Both the position numbers and the translations under genes were made by a program. A stretch of DNA of 64,000 nucleotides, taken from contig UEHQ01000012.1 of NCBI GenBank assembly GCA_900489925.1, forward strand, positions 1 to 64,000, read 5' to 3'. The notes beneath the pieces were generated by a model that saw only the letters and a program-made list of their open reading frames with translations, was not told where the DNA came from and did not search any database. This document shows positions 18,509 to 27,495 of the stretch, piece by piece (position 1 is the first letter of the stretch; every line of letters begins with the position of its first letter). The stretch is from Hyphomicrobiales bacterium (GTDB lineage Bacteria > Pseudomonadota > Alphaproteobacteria > Rhizobiales > Rhizobiaceae).

Positions 18509-20245
18509 TCACCGAGCGCTGGCCAATGACTCCGTGTTGAACTGCGCCCCGGCCTTCGCCAGGCCAGCCTGGATGGAGGCCGTCAACTGTGGAGAATATC
18601 GCCGCCAGGCCATCCTGCGGTCGAACGTCGATTCGAAGTCTGGCTCGCGCTGCTGGACTTCACCAAGCCGTGCAGCAACCTGGTTAGAGCCCAGCTGAGC
18701 GAGGGCCGCGACTTTAAGCATGTCGGCATCGAAATCCCTGTGGTTCAACTGCTCGGCCAGTAGCGAGGCTCCAGACCAGTCCCCGCGGCGATATGCATCG
18801 AGCGCAAGCACGAGAGTGGCTTCTCGTGGAACCGCGTCCACGTCGCGGGCAGCGTCCTCGGCCAGGGAAACGCCTGCGTCCCAGTAGCCCGAATTGAACA
18901 AGACCATCGCCAGTTTCGCGCTGACGTCGGGATTGTTCGGATTGAGCGACAATGCCCTGTTGCCGGCACTGATCGCCGCCTCCGTCCTGCCGCTGTAAAA
19001 AAGAGCCGTCATCAATGCGATATGGGCGCGATCAGAAATAGGGGCGAGAGCCACTGCGCGGTTGGCAAGCTCCAGCGAGCGACTAAGCGCTGTGGTTGTG
19101 CTCGTTTCTGCGTGTTGCGCGAGCAAAATTCTGGAAAGCGTGGCAGCTGCATCCGCGTCGTTCGGGTCAGCAGCAATCGTTCGCTCGAGGCAGGAAGCAG
19201 CGTCCGCGAGGGCCGCTGCCCCACCCTCATCGAGCTCATACTCGGCGCGCAGGACACAGGCATTGCCAATCGACGCCTGAGCACTGCCATGCGTTTCGAT
19301 ATTGTTGATCGCACTGCGTGCCGCCGCAAATCGCCGCGATAACATGGCCGCCAGCTCTGTTCTTGCGACAACCTCCGTCTTTCCCTTCGCATCAACATGC
19401 TGAACGCCAGACGTCAACAGATCGCCGGACCGAGTATCGGTGATCTGCCACCAGACGCTACGGTCATCGCCGTCACTGTAATACTTCATGTCGATGGCAT
19501 AGGTGTTTGCAACGGAGGGTCGAAGTTCGTCCGCAAGCGTCCGGTGGCGGGCAGATCCTGCGACAACACGCAAGGTCTGGAACTGCGTCAGCGCTGTCAG
19601 CAGCATGTCCCGTGTCAGGCTTGCCTCTCCGCGTTGCCCATCGGCGGCCGCAGTCATCGTTACCGTCACGATCGGCTTCTCGGTATTGATCGCGCGGAAG
19701 GCGAGCCCAAGCCCCCCGACCGCCGCTGCAATGAGAGCTAGGAACAAAGCCGCGATCGCCGCCTGCCCACGGCGAGCCAAAGGCAATCGAACACGCTGAT
19801 CGGTCGCTACCGTGTCGGTCTTGTCGATGGCTTCGTCGGAAGCCTCACCGCCGAAGCCGGCCGACTCGTCCGTCTTGCAGCCCCGTGTGTGACGGAACTC
19901 GGCGACATACCGTCCTCTCGGCAGTCGAAGCTCGACGGAAGTCTCCGAACCATACGCCTCGTAATACTGGTTCAGCGCCGATCTGATTCTGCTCAACTCG
20001 ATGCGGACAATAGGATCCATCGTCGAATCGAAATTGCTCGGACGACCGAGGACGTCAATGGCGATCTCGTAAGCCTTTGCGCTATGATCGTCGCCCGAAA
20101 ACCGCCGGTCGACCAAATAGCGTAAAACGCTGGCCGCACGTTCGGTCGCGTGGAATCGATTGTCGGAAAGAAGTCGGTCAAGTTCGGCGCGCGCCTCGGC
20201 TTCCGGAACGGCACTGGCGACAGTATCACGCTGCTCAGTAGGCAT
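18509..20245 (-). CDS. Membrane protein with N-terminal HTH-like domain and periplasmic TPRs
   Basis: A 578-aa protein. Residues ~15-115 (LDRLLSDNRFHATERAASVL, then YEIAIDVLGRPSNFDSTMDP, IVRIELSRIRSALNQYYEAY, ELRLPRGRYVAEF) match the winged-helix-like domain found in many rhizobial 'adenylate cyclase/TPR' proteins. A single membrane segment follows (AIAALFLALIAAAVGGLGLAF, ~165-185). The outer part has an ~90-residue sensor-like region (VTVTMTAAADGQRGEASLTR onward) and then several TPR-like helical repeats (ISDRAHIALMTALFYSGRTE, NPDVSAKLAMVLFNSGYWDA). The layout recalls CadC/ToxR-type one-component regulators. The cyclase catalytic domain often fused to this head is absent. The ATG at 20245 is chosen; upstream codons are low-complexity. 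Confidence 0.75.
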   Translation of the reverse strand: MPTEQRDTVASAVPEAEARAELDRLLSDNRFHATERAASVLRYLVDRRFSGDDHSAKAYEIAIDVLGRPSNFDSTMDPIVRIELSRIRSALNQYYEAYGSETSVELRLPRGRYVAEFRHTRGCKTDESAGFGGEASDEAIDKTDTVATDQRVRLPLARRGQAAIAALFLALIAAAVGGLGLAFRAINTEKPIVTVTMTAAADGQRGEASLTRDMLLTALTQFQTLRVVAGSARHRTLADELRPSVANTYAIDMKYYSDGDDRSVWWQITDTRSGDLLTSGVQHVDAKGKTEVVARTELAAMLSRRFAAARSAINNIETHGSAQASIGNACVLRAEYELDEGGAAALADAASCLERTIAADPNDADAAATLSRILLAQHAETSTTTALSRSLELANRAVALAPISDRAHIALMTALFYSGRTEAAISAGNRALSLNPNNPDVSAKLAMVLFNSGYWDAGVSLAEDAARDVDAVPREATLVLALDAYRRGDWSGASLLAEQLNHRDFDADMLKVAALAQLGSNQVAARLGEVQQREPDFESTFDRRMAWRRYSPQLTASIQAGLAKAGAQFNTESLASAR

Positions 20246-20361
20246 GGCAGTTCCCCGCACGCAATGATCAACCGGACAAGCTCGAATATATTGCGCACCG
20301 AACGATAGGTTGCAACAGGAAATGCAAAATAAATCAACGGGCGATTGCGCCATGAGATAGG

Positions 20362-20664
20362 CTATTCCGGAATACCCCAGCGCTTGTCGAGACAGAGCTT
20401 GATGACGTCGTTCTCAATCTCATTGCAGATCGTCTCGTACTCCGCCACAAGCGCGTCAGGAGACGCGCCGAACCTCGCGCGAAGGCGTTCCAGTGCGACA
20501 TTGGCGTCTTCATACGCCTCGCAGAGACCCTCGAGTGACGAGGATCTGGTGCTGATAAGCTGAAGGCGACCCCGAACCGCCGGCAGCTTCAGCATCAGCC
20601 GCCATAAGCCGCGTTGCGCGGCGTTGTTTGGCGCCGGCTCCGATGTGTTGCCATCCCCCATCAT
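20362..20664 (-). CDS. Conserved hypothetical protein, 100 aa
   Basis: Small soluble protein not recognised as a named family. It has a Pro/Asn-rich N-terminus (GDGNTSEPAPNNAAQ) and a helical rest: LMLKLPAVRGRLQLI, SLEGLCEAYEDANVALERLR and DALVAEYETICNEIENDVIK. Charged heptad-like spacing suggests a helical bundle or coiled coil. A GGTGGGTGG purine run precedes the ATG at 20664. It lies upstream of, and on the same strand as, the HTH/TPR protein, 116 bp away, and could be co-transcribed with it. Confidence 0.6.
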   Translation of the reverse strand: MMGDGNTSEPAPNNAAQRGLWRLMLKLPAVRGRLQLISTRSSSLEGLCEAYEDANVALERLRARFGASPDALVAEYETICNEIENDVIKLCLDKRWGIPE

Positions 20665-20913
20665 CCACCCACCTTGGGTCTCAAGCTCACCCGACAGTTG
20701 AAGGGTACGCTACGGCGCGAGGTGGGGAAGTACGTAACGGTAAATGTGGGCAGACTTGCCAGCGGCAGCGCTATTGCTGCATCCCGCGGCCGACTTTGCC
20801 GGAGAGCCATCGTCCAGTAGCGAAGCCAAGCATCAAGGACGTGAATCGATGAGTGGTGATCGATTCAAATTTGTCGTTGGACGCTGACCCCAGGCCGAAT
20901 CATGTTTGAGGTC

Positions 20914-21156
20914 ATGAGCCAGCAACAGTCCAGCCTCCGTCTCCAACGTATAGACGTCACCAAAAACATGGCGCGCTACTACGCACTCTCGATCCAGCCG
21001 ACATTGTTCGGCCAGACATCTCTGGTCCGCGCCTGGGGTCGTATCGGCACTCGGGGCAAGGAGATCGTACACATGTTCGAACGCGAGCAGGACGCCATCG
21101 CGTTGCTTCGCAAAATCCCCGAAAGGAAGCAGAGAAAAGGCTACTCCGTCAAATAG
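20914..21156 (+). CDS. WGR-domain protein
   Basis: An 80-aa protein made almost only of a WGR domain: MARYYALSIQPTLFGQTSLVRAWGR then IGTRGKEIVHMFEREQDAIA with the name-giving Trp-Gly-Arg in RAWGRIGTRG. WGR domains occur in PARPs and MolR-type regulators and bind nucleic acid ends in eukaryotic PARPs; stand-alone bacterial copies have no settled role. The start could also be 20902 (MFEVMSQQQ) or the Met at MARYY. The gene is isolated. Confidence 0.8.
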   Translation: MSQQQSSLRLQRIDVTKNMARYYALSIQPTLFGQTSLVRAWGRIGTRGKEIVHMFEREQDAIALLRKIPERKQRKGYSVK

Positions 21157-21295
21157 CGAAATCATCCGCCGTTGCGTCCGGATATCGCGTGGACGAGACT
21201 TGACAAACATGGTCTGCCTGTATTTTATCCAAGCCTGCGGATTAGGCAAAGCCATGCCGCAATCACATGACTTCGATAGTCGCTGGGCAGTTTCG

Positions 21296-21349
21296 CCTCA
21301 TGATGCTCCATTCCTTGGATGGTTCGCGTCGTGGGGTTTTTTGTTTTTT
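21296..21349 (+). terminator. Leader terminator upstream of the amide operon, antitermination target
   Basis: CCTCATGATGC (21296-21306) pairs with GCGTCGTGGGG (21326-21336) as an 11-bp RNA stem including G-U wobbles, with an inner CCAT/ATGG hairpin in its loop, followed directly by TTTTTTGTTTTTT (21337-21349). The tract ends 8 bases before the ATG of the AmiC-like gene. A Rho-independent terminator in front of the first gene of an operon that encodes an ANTAR antiterminator strongly suggests control by antitermination, as in the Pseudomonas ami operon. I could not confidently place the dual hexaloop that ANTAR proteins recognise. Confidence 0.7.
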
Positions 21350-21357
21350 GGTCTTTG

Positions 21358-22491
21358 ATGAACGACGCGCTGAAGATCGGGATCCTTTATTCCACCACCG
21401 GCCCCTATGGCTCGATGGGGCGCGACGCGCGCGACGGCGCGGAATTCGCGCTGCGCGAATTTGCCGGATCGGCCGGATTGGCAATCGAGCCGGTTTTCTT
21501 CGATCCGCATGCTGATATCGCCGCCTACCTTGAAGGCGCGCGCCAGCTGTTGCGATCCGGATGCCGACATATCGTCGGAACGATCACCTCGGCAGCGCGC
21601 AAGGAAGTCATTCCCCTCGTGGAGAAGCACGACGCGCTCCTTTGGTACATGTGCCCCTACGAGGGCTTCGAGGCCAACGAGAATGTCATCTATGTCGGCG
21701 GCTGCCCAAACCAGCATCTGATCCCGCTCTTCGAACATCTCATTCCCCGCTATGGCAAACGCCCCTACCTCGTCGGCGCCAACTATGTCTGGGGATGGGA
21801 GATGAACAGGCTTGCCCGCGAGCTGGTGACGAACGCCGGCGGCGAGGTACTCGGCGAACGCTACCTTCCGCTTGAGGAAACCGCTGTCGAACGCATCGTC
21901 AGCGATATCGAACAACGCCGGCCGAGCTTCATCCTCAACAACCTGATCGGCCCCTCTAGCTACGCCTTCCTCGAAGCTATCCGGCTGCTGGGCGAGCGCG
22001 ATGCAGCGTTTCGTCCGGAAAACTGCCCTGTCGTCAGCTGCGACCTGATGGAGTGCGAGCTGGACGACATTACGCCCGGCGCTGCCCTCGGCCAGCTTTG
22101 CGCGGCCTCGCATTTCGACAATCTCGCCACGCCGGAGAACGCGGCGTTCAAGGCGCGGGTCGCCGGGCATTTCGGCGCTGGCCGCAGGACCTCCGGCGTG
22201 TTCGCCAGCGCTTATACGGCGATCAAGCTCTGCACTGACGCGATTGTCACCGCCGGCAGCGACGATCCCATCGCGGTTCGACAGCAGCTTTATCAAGCGT
22301 CGTGGCCAACATTGTTCGGTCCACTTGTCGTCGACAGGGAGACCAACCACGCTGCCCTGCCGTTCCACCTTGGTCGCATCAATGCCGAGAACGGCTTCGA
22401 TGTCATCGCTTCGCGTGCTCCCCTTGCGGCCGACCCCTATCTCACGGGGCGCAACAAGCCGGCTTCGCCGAGACTGCGGGTGGTTCAATGA
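21358..22491 (+). CDS. AmiC-like amide-binding sensor / type I periplasmic-binding-fold protein
   Basis: A 377-aa protein of the Peripla_BP_5/AmiC family (KIGILYSTTGPYGSMGRDAR, DGAEFALREFAG, GTITSAARKEVIPLVEKHDA, YVGGCPNQHLIPLFEHLIPR, GANYVWGWEMNRLARE). There is no signal peptide, so it is cytoplasmic like AmiC, which binds amides and holds the antiterminator AmiR inactive. The next gene overlaps as ATGA and encodes the ANTAR partner, as in amiCR. UrtA/FmdD binding proteins of urea or amide importers share the fold, but those are exported. No clear ribosome site is seen before the ATG at 21358. Confidence 0.87.
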   Translation: MNDALKIGILYSTTGPYGSMGRDARDGAEFALREFAGSAGLAIEPVFFDPHADIAAYLEGARQLLRSGCRHIVGTITSAARKEVIPLVEKHDALLWYMCPYEGFEANENVIYVGGCPNQHLIPLFEHLIPRYGKRPYLVGANYVWGWEMNRLARELVTNAGGEVLGERYLPLEETAVERIVSDIEQRRPSFILNNLIGPSSYAFLEAIRLLGERDAAFRPENCPVVSCDLMECELDDITPGAALGQLCAASHFDNLATPENAAFKARVAGHFGAGRRTSGVFASAYTAIKLCTDAIVTAGSDDPIAVRQQLYQASWPTLFGPLVVDRETNHAALPFHLGRINAENGFDVIASRAPLAADPYLTGRNKPASPRLRVVQ

Positions 22492-23069
22492 GCGAAACCC
22501 CGAATTTCGCCGGCTGGCGCGCGACGGTTCTGCATCGGGAAGATGGCAACACCGAGCGACTGCATCGCCAGCTCCGCCTTCTCGGTCTCACCCCGAAAAT
22601 ACAATGGGCGCCGCTCTCGGCAGCCGAGCTGCCTGATCTGGTTATCATTGACGCCGACCAAGGCTGGGACAGTCTGCTTCCATGGCACGGCGCAACGCCG
22701 ACATGCCCGGTCGTCGCACTGCTTGGCTCGGAAGCGCCGGGCCGCATCGCCTGGGCCTTGGAGCAGGGTGCCGGATCCATCATTGCCAAACCAATCGCGG
22801 CATCGGCCGTCTACCCGGCGTTGGTCATGGCGGTGTCGATCCATCAGGAACGCAAGGCATCCGCCGAGCGATTGCAATATCTGGAAGAACGCGTGCGACT
22901 CCGCCCGCTCGTTCACGCCGCAGTGGAGAAATTGATGACTGGTCGCAACATAGATGAGGAGCGGGCCTATGCCGTGCTTCGTGATTGCGCCATGCGCCGA
23001 CGGCTCCCGATGGAACAGATCGCGGCCTTCATCCTGGGCGGCGCCGAGCCGCTGCCGGAGGCCGGTTGA
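22488..23069 (+). CDS. AmiR-like ANTAR-domain transcription antiterminator
   Basis: RNA-binding regulator (193 aa). The N-terminal ~125 residues form a degenerate receiver-like domain (WRATVLHREDGNTERLHRQL, LPDLVIIDADQGWDSL, CPVVALLGSEAPGRIAWAL) lacking the usual acidic pocket arrangement, as in AmiR. A coiled coil (HQERKASAERLQYLEERVR) leads to the C-terminal three-helix ANTAR domain (AAVEKLMTGRNIDEERAYAV, LRDCAMRRRLPMEQIAAFIL). ANTAR proteins prevent termination in leader RNA; a terminator stands just before the operon. It overlaps the AmiC-like gene by 4 bp and the permease start as TGATG. Confidence 0.9.
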   Translation: MSETPNFAGWRATVLHREDGNTERLHRQLRLLGLTPKIQWAPLSAAELPDLVIIDADQGWDSLLPWHGATPTCPVVALLGSEAPGRIAWALEQGAGSIIAKPIAASAVYPALVMAVSIHQERKASAERLQYLEERVRLRPLVHAAVEKLMTGRNIDEERAYAVLRDCAMRRRLPMEQIAAFILGGAEPLPEAG

Positions 23070-23916
23070 TGCGCGTTTTGAAAGCCCTGTTTCGCCAGCC
23101 GGCAGCCCTGTTCGGCGTGGTCGTCGTTCTGCTCGTGATCCTGTTGGCGATCGCCGCGCCGTGGATCGCGCCGTATAGCCCCGACGAGCAGATGTTCGAC
23201 GGGCTGTCTCTGGAAGGCGCGCCACTGCCGCCCGGCGGCCAGTTCCTGCTCGGCACGGATACGCTCGGCCGCGATCTGTTTTCGCGCCTCCTGTTCGGCG
23301 CCCGAACCTCCCTGCTCATCGGTCTTGTCGCAAACGGCATTGCTGTCGGTATCGGCCTCTTTATCGGTATTCTCGCTGGCTACTTGCGCGGCTTGTTCGG
23401 CAATGTGCTGATGCGGTTCACGGATCTGATGATGGCGTTTCCCGCATTGCTGCTCGCCATCGTGCTTGCCGCCCTCCTCAAGCCCAGCCTCTGGATCGTC
23501 GCCATGGTGATCGCATTGGTGAACTGGGTGCAGGTCGCACGCATTGTCTACACCGAGACCCGTGGACTGGTGGAGCGGGACTTCATCATGGCGGAGCGTT
23601 CGCTCGGCGCCGGCCACATGCGCATCCTCTTTACCCATATCCTCCCTCACCTGATGCCCACGGCGATCGTCTGGGGGACACTCGGGATTGCAACGACGGT
23701 GCTGCTCGAAGCGACGCTCTCCTTTCTCGGTGTCGGCGTTCAACCGCCACAACCCTCATGGGGAAACATCATCTTCGAAAGCCAGAGCTACTTCCAGGCA
23801 GCGCCTTGGCTGGTCTTCTTCCCGGGAGCGGTCATCCTGCTGACCGCACTTTCCTTCAATCTCGTGGGGGATGCCCTGCGCGACATTCTTGATCCGACAC
23901 AGCGGGGTAGAGGCTG

Positions 23917-23917
<1 letters not shown>
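23069..23917 (+). CDS. Peptide/nickel-type ABC transporter permease (DppC type)
   Basis: Inner-membrane subunit (282 aa) of a family-5 importer. It has the DppC N-terminal helix (LFGVVVVLLVILLAIAAPWI), the conserved GTDTLGRDLFSRLLFGARTS region, the ATPase-docking loop ERDFIMAERSLGAGHMRILF and the C-terminal SFLGVGVQPPQPSWGNII signature. It starts at 23069 in a TGATG overlap with the ANTAR gene, so regulator and transporter are translated together. The usual order DppB-DppC is reversed here. The likely cargo is a short amide or formamide-like compound, by context. Confidence 0.92.
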
Positions 23918-24837
<920 letters not shown>

Positions 24838-24863
24838 CAGCAACCAAAGAAGGGGAACCTAGA

Positions 24864-26483
24864 ATGTTCAAACGCCTGCTCCAAACGACGAGCCTCGCGA
24901 CGATGGTGGCGCTCGCGCCGCTCGCCGTCATGGCTCAAGATGCGCCCAAGCAGGGCGGCGACATCGTCGTCACGTACAAGGACGACATCAGCACGCTCGA
25001 TCCGGCAATCGGTTATGACTGGGTCAACTGGTCAATGATCAAGAGCCTCTTCTCCCGCCTGATGGACTATGAGCCGGGCACACCCAACCTCGTGCCGTCC
25101 CTCGCAGAAAGCTTCACGGTTTCCCCCGATGGCCTCACCTACACCTTCAAGCTCCGCAAGGGCGTGAAGTTCTCGAGCGGCCGTGAAGTCGTTGCCTCCG
25201 ACGTCAAGTACTCGATCGAGCGCGCGGTCGATCCGAAGACGCAGGGTCCGGGTGCCGGCTTCTTCGGCGCCATCAAGGGCTTCGAGGACGTGACCGGCGG
25301 CAAGGCAACCACGCTGGCGGGCATCGAGACGCCGGATGAATCGACCGTCGTCTTCAACCTGTCGCGCCCCGACGCGACCTTCCTGCATGTGCTCGCGATC
25401 AACTTCGCCTCGGTTGTGCCGAAGGAAGCCGTTGAGGCAGCTGGCGGCGATTTCGGCAAGAAGCCGATCGGCTCGGGCCCCTTCATCCTGAAGGACTGGA
25501 CAATTGGCCAGCAGCTCGTTTTCGAACGCAACAAGGATTACTTCGTCAAGGACGTCCCGCATATCGACAGCTTCAAGGTCGAGGTCGGCCAGGAGCCGCT
25601 GGTCGCTCTGCTGCGTCTTCAGAAGGGTGAAGTCGATATCGCCGGAGACGGCATCCCGCCGGCCAAGTTCCTCGAGATCAAGAATTCGGCCGATGGCCCG
25701 AAGATGATTGTCGACGGCGAGCAACTCCACACCGGCTACATCACGCTTAACACCAAGGTTAAGCCCTTCGACAACGTCAAGGTCCGCCAGGCGGTCAACA
25801 TGGCGATCAACAAGGAGCGCATCACACGCATCCTGAACGGCCGTGCCACGCCTGCCAACCAGCCGCTGCCGCCGCTGATGCCGGGCTATGACAAGGCCTT
25901 CACCGGTTATGCCTACGACGTTGCCAAGGCCAAGGCCCTGCTGGCTGAAGCCGGTTTCGCGGACGGCTTCGAGACGGTTCTATACTCCACCAATACCGAT
26001 CCGCAGCCGCGTATCGCCCAGGCAATCCAGCAGGATCTGGCCGCCATTGGCGTCAAGGCCGAGGTTCGGGCGCTGGCACAGGCAAACGTCATCGCCGCGG
26101 GCGGGACCGAAGGCGAAGCACCGATGATCTGGTCGGGCGGCATGGCCTGGATCGCCGACTTCCCGGATCCGTCCAACTTCTACGGTCCGATCCTCGGATG
26201 CTCGGGTGCGGTCGCTGGCGGCTGGAACTGGTCGTGGTATTGCAACGCCGATCTCGACAAGCGCGCTGTTGCCGCAGACTCCATGTCCGATCCGGCAAAG
26301 TCCGCCGAGCGTACCGCTGCCTGGGGCAAGGTGTTCACCGACATCATGGCTGATGCGCCGTGGGTTCCTGTGATCAACGAGCGCCGGGTTGTGGCGAAGG
26401 GGCTGCGCATGGGCGGTGCGGACAACATCTACATCGATCCGACACGCGTCATCAATTACGACGCCATCTACGTCAACCAATAA
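24864..26483 (+). CDS. Peptide/nickel-type ABC transporter substrate-binding protein (family 5)
   Basis: Periplasmic receptor (539 aa) with a clear signal peptide (basic MFKRLLQ, hydrophobic SLATMVALAPLAVMA, cleavage near AQD). Family-5 features are visible: the N-terminal KQGGDIVVTYKDDISTLDPA, NLVPSLAESFTVSPDGLTYT, FKLRKGVKFSSGREVVASDV, KKPIGSGPFILKDWTIGQQL and RQAVNMAINKERITRILNG. The ATG at 24864 follows AAGGGGAA. Because the operon encodes FmdA and an AmiC-like sensor, the ligand may be an amide or a peptide-amide rather than a peptide, but this is inference. A perfect stem-loop follows the stop. Confidence 0.92.
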   Translation: MFKRLLQTTSLATMVALAPLAVMAQDAPKQGGDIVVTYKDDISTLDPAIGYDWVNWSMIKSLFSRLMDYEPGTPNLVPSLAESFTVSPDGLTYTFKLRKGVKFSSGREVVASDVKYSIERAVDPKTQGPGAGFFGAIKGFEDVTGGKATTLAGIETPDESTVVFNLSRPDATFLHVLAINFASVVPKEAVEAAGGDFGKKPIGSGPFILKDWTIGQQLVFERNKDYFVKDVPHIDSFKVEVGQEPLVALLRLQKGEVDIAGDGIPPAKFLEIKNSADGPKMIVDGEQLHTGYITLNTKVKPFDNVKVRQAVNMAINKERITRILNGRATPANQPLPPLMPGYDKAFTGYAYDVAKAKALLAEAGFADGFETVLYSTNTDPQPRIAQAIQQDLAAIGVKAEVRALAQANVIAAGGTEGEAPMIWSGGMAWIADFPDPSNFYGPILGCSGAVAGGWNWSWYCNADLDKRAVAADSMSDPAKSAERTAAWGKVFTDIMADAPWVPVINERRVVAKGLRMGGADNIYIDPTRVINYDAIYVNQ

Positions 26484-26499
26484 GCTCGGCAAGAGCAAA

Positions 26500-26526
26500 C
26501 ACCTTCCCGGCCGGTCCGGGAAGGTG
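26500..26526 (+). repeat. Perfect stem-loop after the amide-transport binding-protein gene
   Basis: CACCTTCCCGG (26500-26510) and CCGGGAAGGTG (26516-26526) form an 11-bp perfect stem with loop CCGGT, 16 bases past the binding-protein stop and 24 bases before the amidase ATG. No U-tract follows, so full termination is unlikely. Confidence 0.75.
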
Positions 26527-26550
26527 CACTCATCCCAGGGAGATTTTAAC

Positions 26551-27495
26551 ATGTGCGTCGCCTGCACCCACACCATTCACCGCGCCCAGCACAACTTCGG
26601 CTGGAACAAGGACTTTGCTCCGGCCGTTGTCGCAAAGCCCGGCGAGACCATTCATTTCGAATGCCTTGATTCATCCGGCGGCCAGCTCGGCCGTGACGCG
26701 ACCCTCGAGACGCTTAACAACCTCGATTTCGGCAAGATTAATCCGGTCACTGGTCCGGTCTATGTGGAAGGCGCCAAACCCGGCGACGCCCTGAAGGTCA
26801 CCATTCGCCGCTTCGAGCCCTCCGGCCACGGCTGGACAGCCAATATCCCGGGATTCGGCCTGCTGGCCGATCAGTTCAAGGATCCGGCGCTGCACGTCTG
26901 GTCCTACGACGCCAACAGCATGGCGCCTGCGCTTTACGGTCCCGGCGGTCGCGTTCCGCTGAAGCCCTTCGCCGGCACAATCGGCGTCGCGCCGGCCGAG
27001 GCTGGTACCCATTCCGTCGTCCCCCCGCGGCGCGTCGGCGGCAACATGGACATCCGCGACCTGACGGCGGGCGTCACGCTCTACCTGCCCGTTGAAGTCG
27101 ATGGAGCGCTGTTCTCGATCGGTGATACCCACGCCGCGCAAGGCGATGGCGAAGTCTGCGGCACGGCGATCGAAAGCCAGATGAACGTCGAGGCAACGAT
27201 CGAACTCGTCAAGGACGCCGGCCTGCAGACGCCGCGCTTCACCACCACCGAGCCGGTCACCCGCCACCTTGATGGCGCAGGCTACGAAGTGACGACCGGT
27301 ATCGGCCCAGACCTGATGACCGGCGCCCGCGAAAGCCTGATGCGGATGATCGACCTGCTCGGTTCGGAACACGGCATGAGCGCCGTCGATGCCTATCTTC
27401 TCTGCTCGGTATGCGGCGATCTCCGGATCAGCGAGATCGTCGACCAGCCGAACTGGGTTGTCTCGTTCTACTTCCCGAGGATCGTATTCGCGTGA
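26551..27495 (+). CDS. fmdA: Acetamidase/formamidase
   Basis: Cytoplasmic amidase (314 aa) of the FmdA/AmdA family that releases ammonia from formamide, acetamide or related short amides. It starts at ATG 26551 after a GGGAG site. Family stretches are HTIHRAQHNFGWNKDFAPAV, GPVYVEGAKPGDALKVTIRR, GTIGVAPAEAGTHSVVPPRR, GGNMDIRDLTAGVTLYLPVE and the conserved IGDTHAAQGDGEVCGTAIES. The protein is shorter than the ~400 aa FmdA of Methylophilus and matches the compact AmdA-like form. The next gene overlaps as GTGA. With the AmiC/ANTAR pair it explains the operon: an imported amide is both inducer and nitrogen source. Confidence 0.9.
   Translation: MCVACTHTIHRAQHNFGWNKDFAPAVVAKPGETIHFECLDSSGGQLGRDATLETLNNLDFGKINPVTGPVYVEGAKPGDALKVTIRRFEPSGHGWTANIPGFGLLADQFKDPALHVWSYDANSMAPALYGPGGRVPLKPFAGTIGVAPAEAGTHSVVPPRRVGGNMDIRDLTAGVTLYLPVEVDGALFSIGDTHAAQGDGEVCGTAIESQMNVEATIELVKDAGLQTPRFTTTEPVTRHLDGAGYEVTTGIGPDLMTGARESLMRMIDLLGSEHGMSAVDAYLLCSVCGDLRISEIVDQPNWVVSFYFPRIVFA

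Noticed and set aside
21298..22488. Minus-strand 396-codon frame over the AmiC-like gene
   Set aside because: The opposite strand encodes a full AmiC-family protein coupled by ATGA overlap to the ANTAR gene; the antisense product matches no family.
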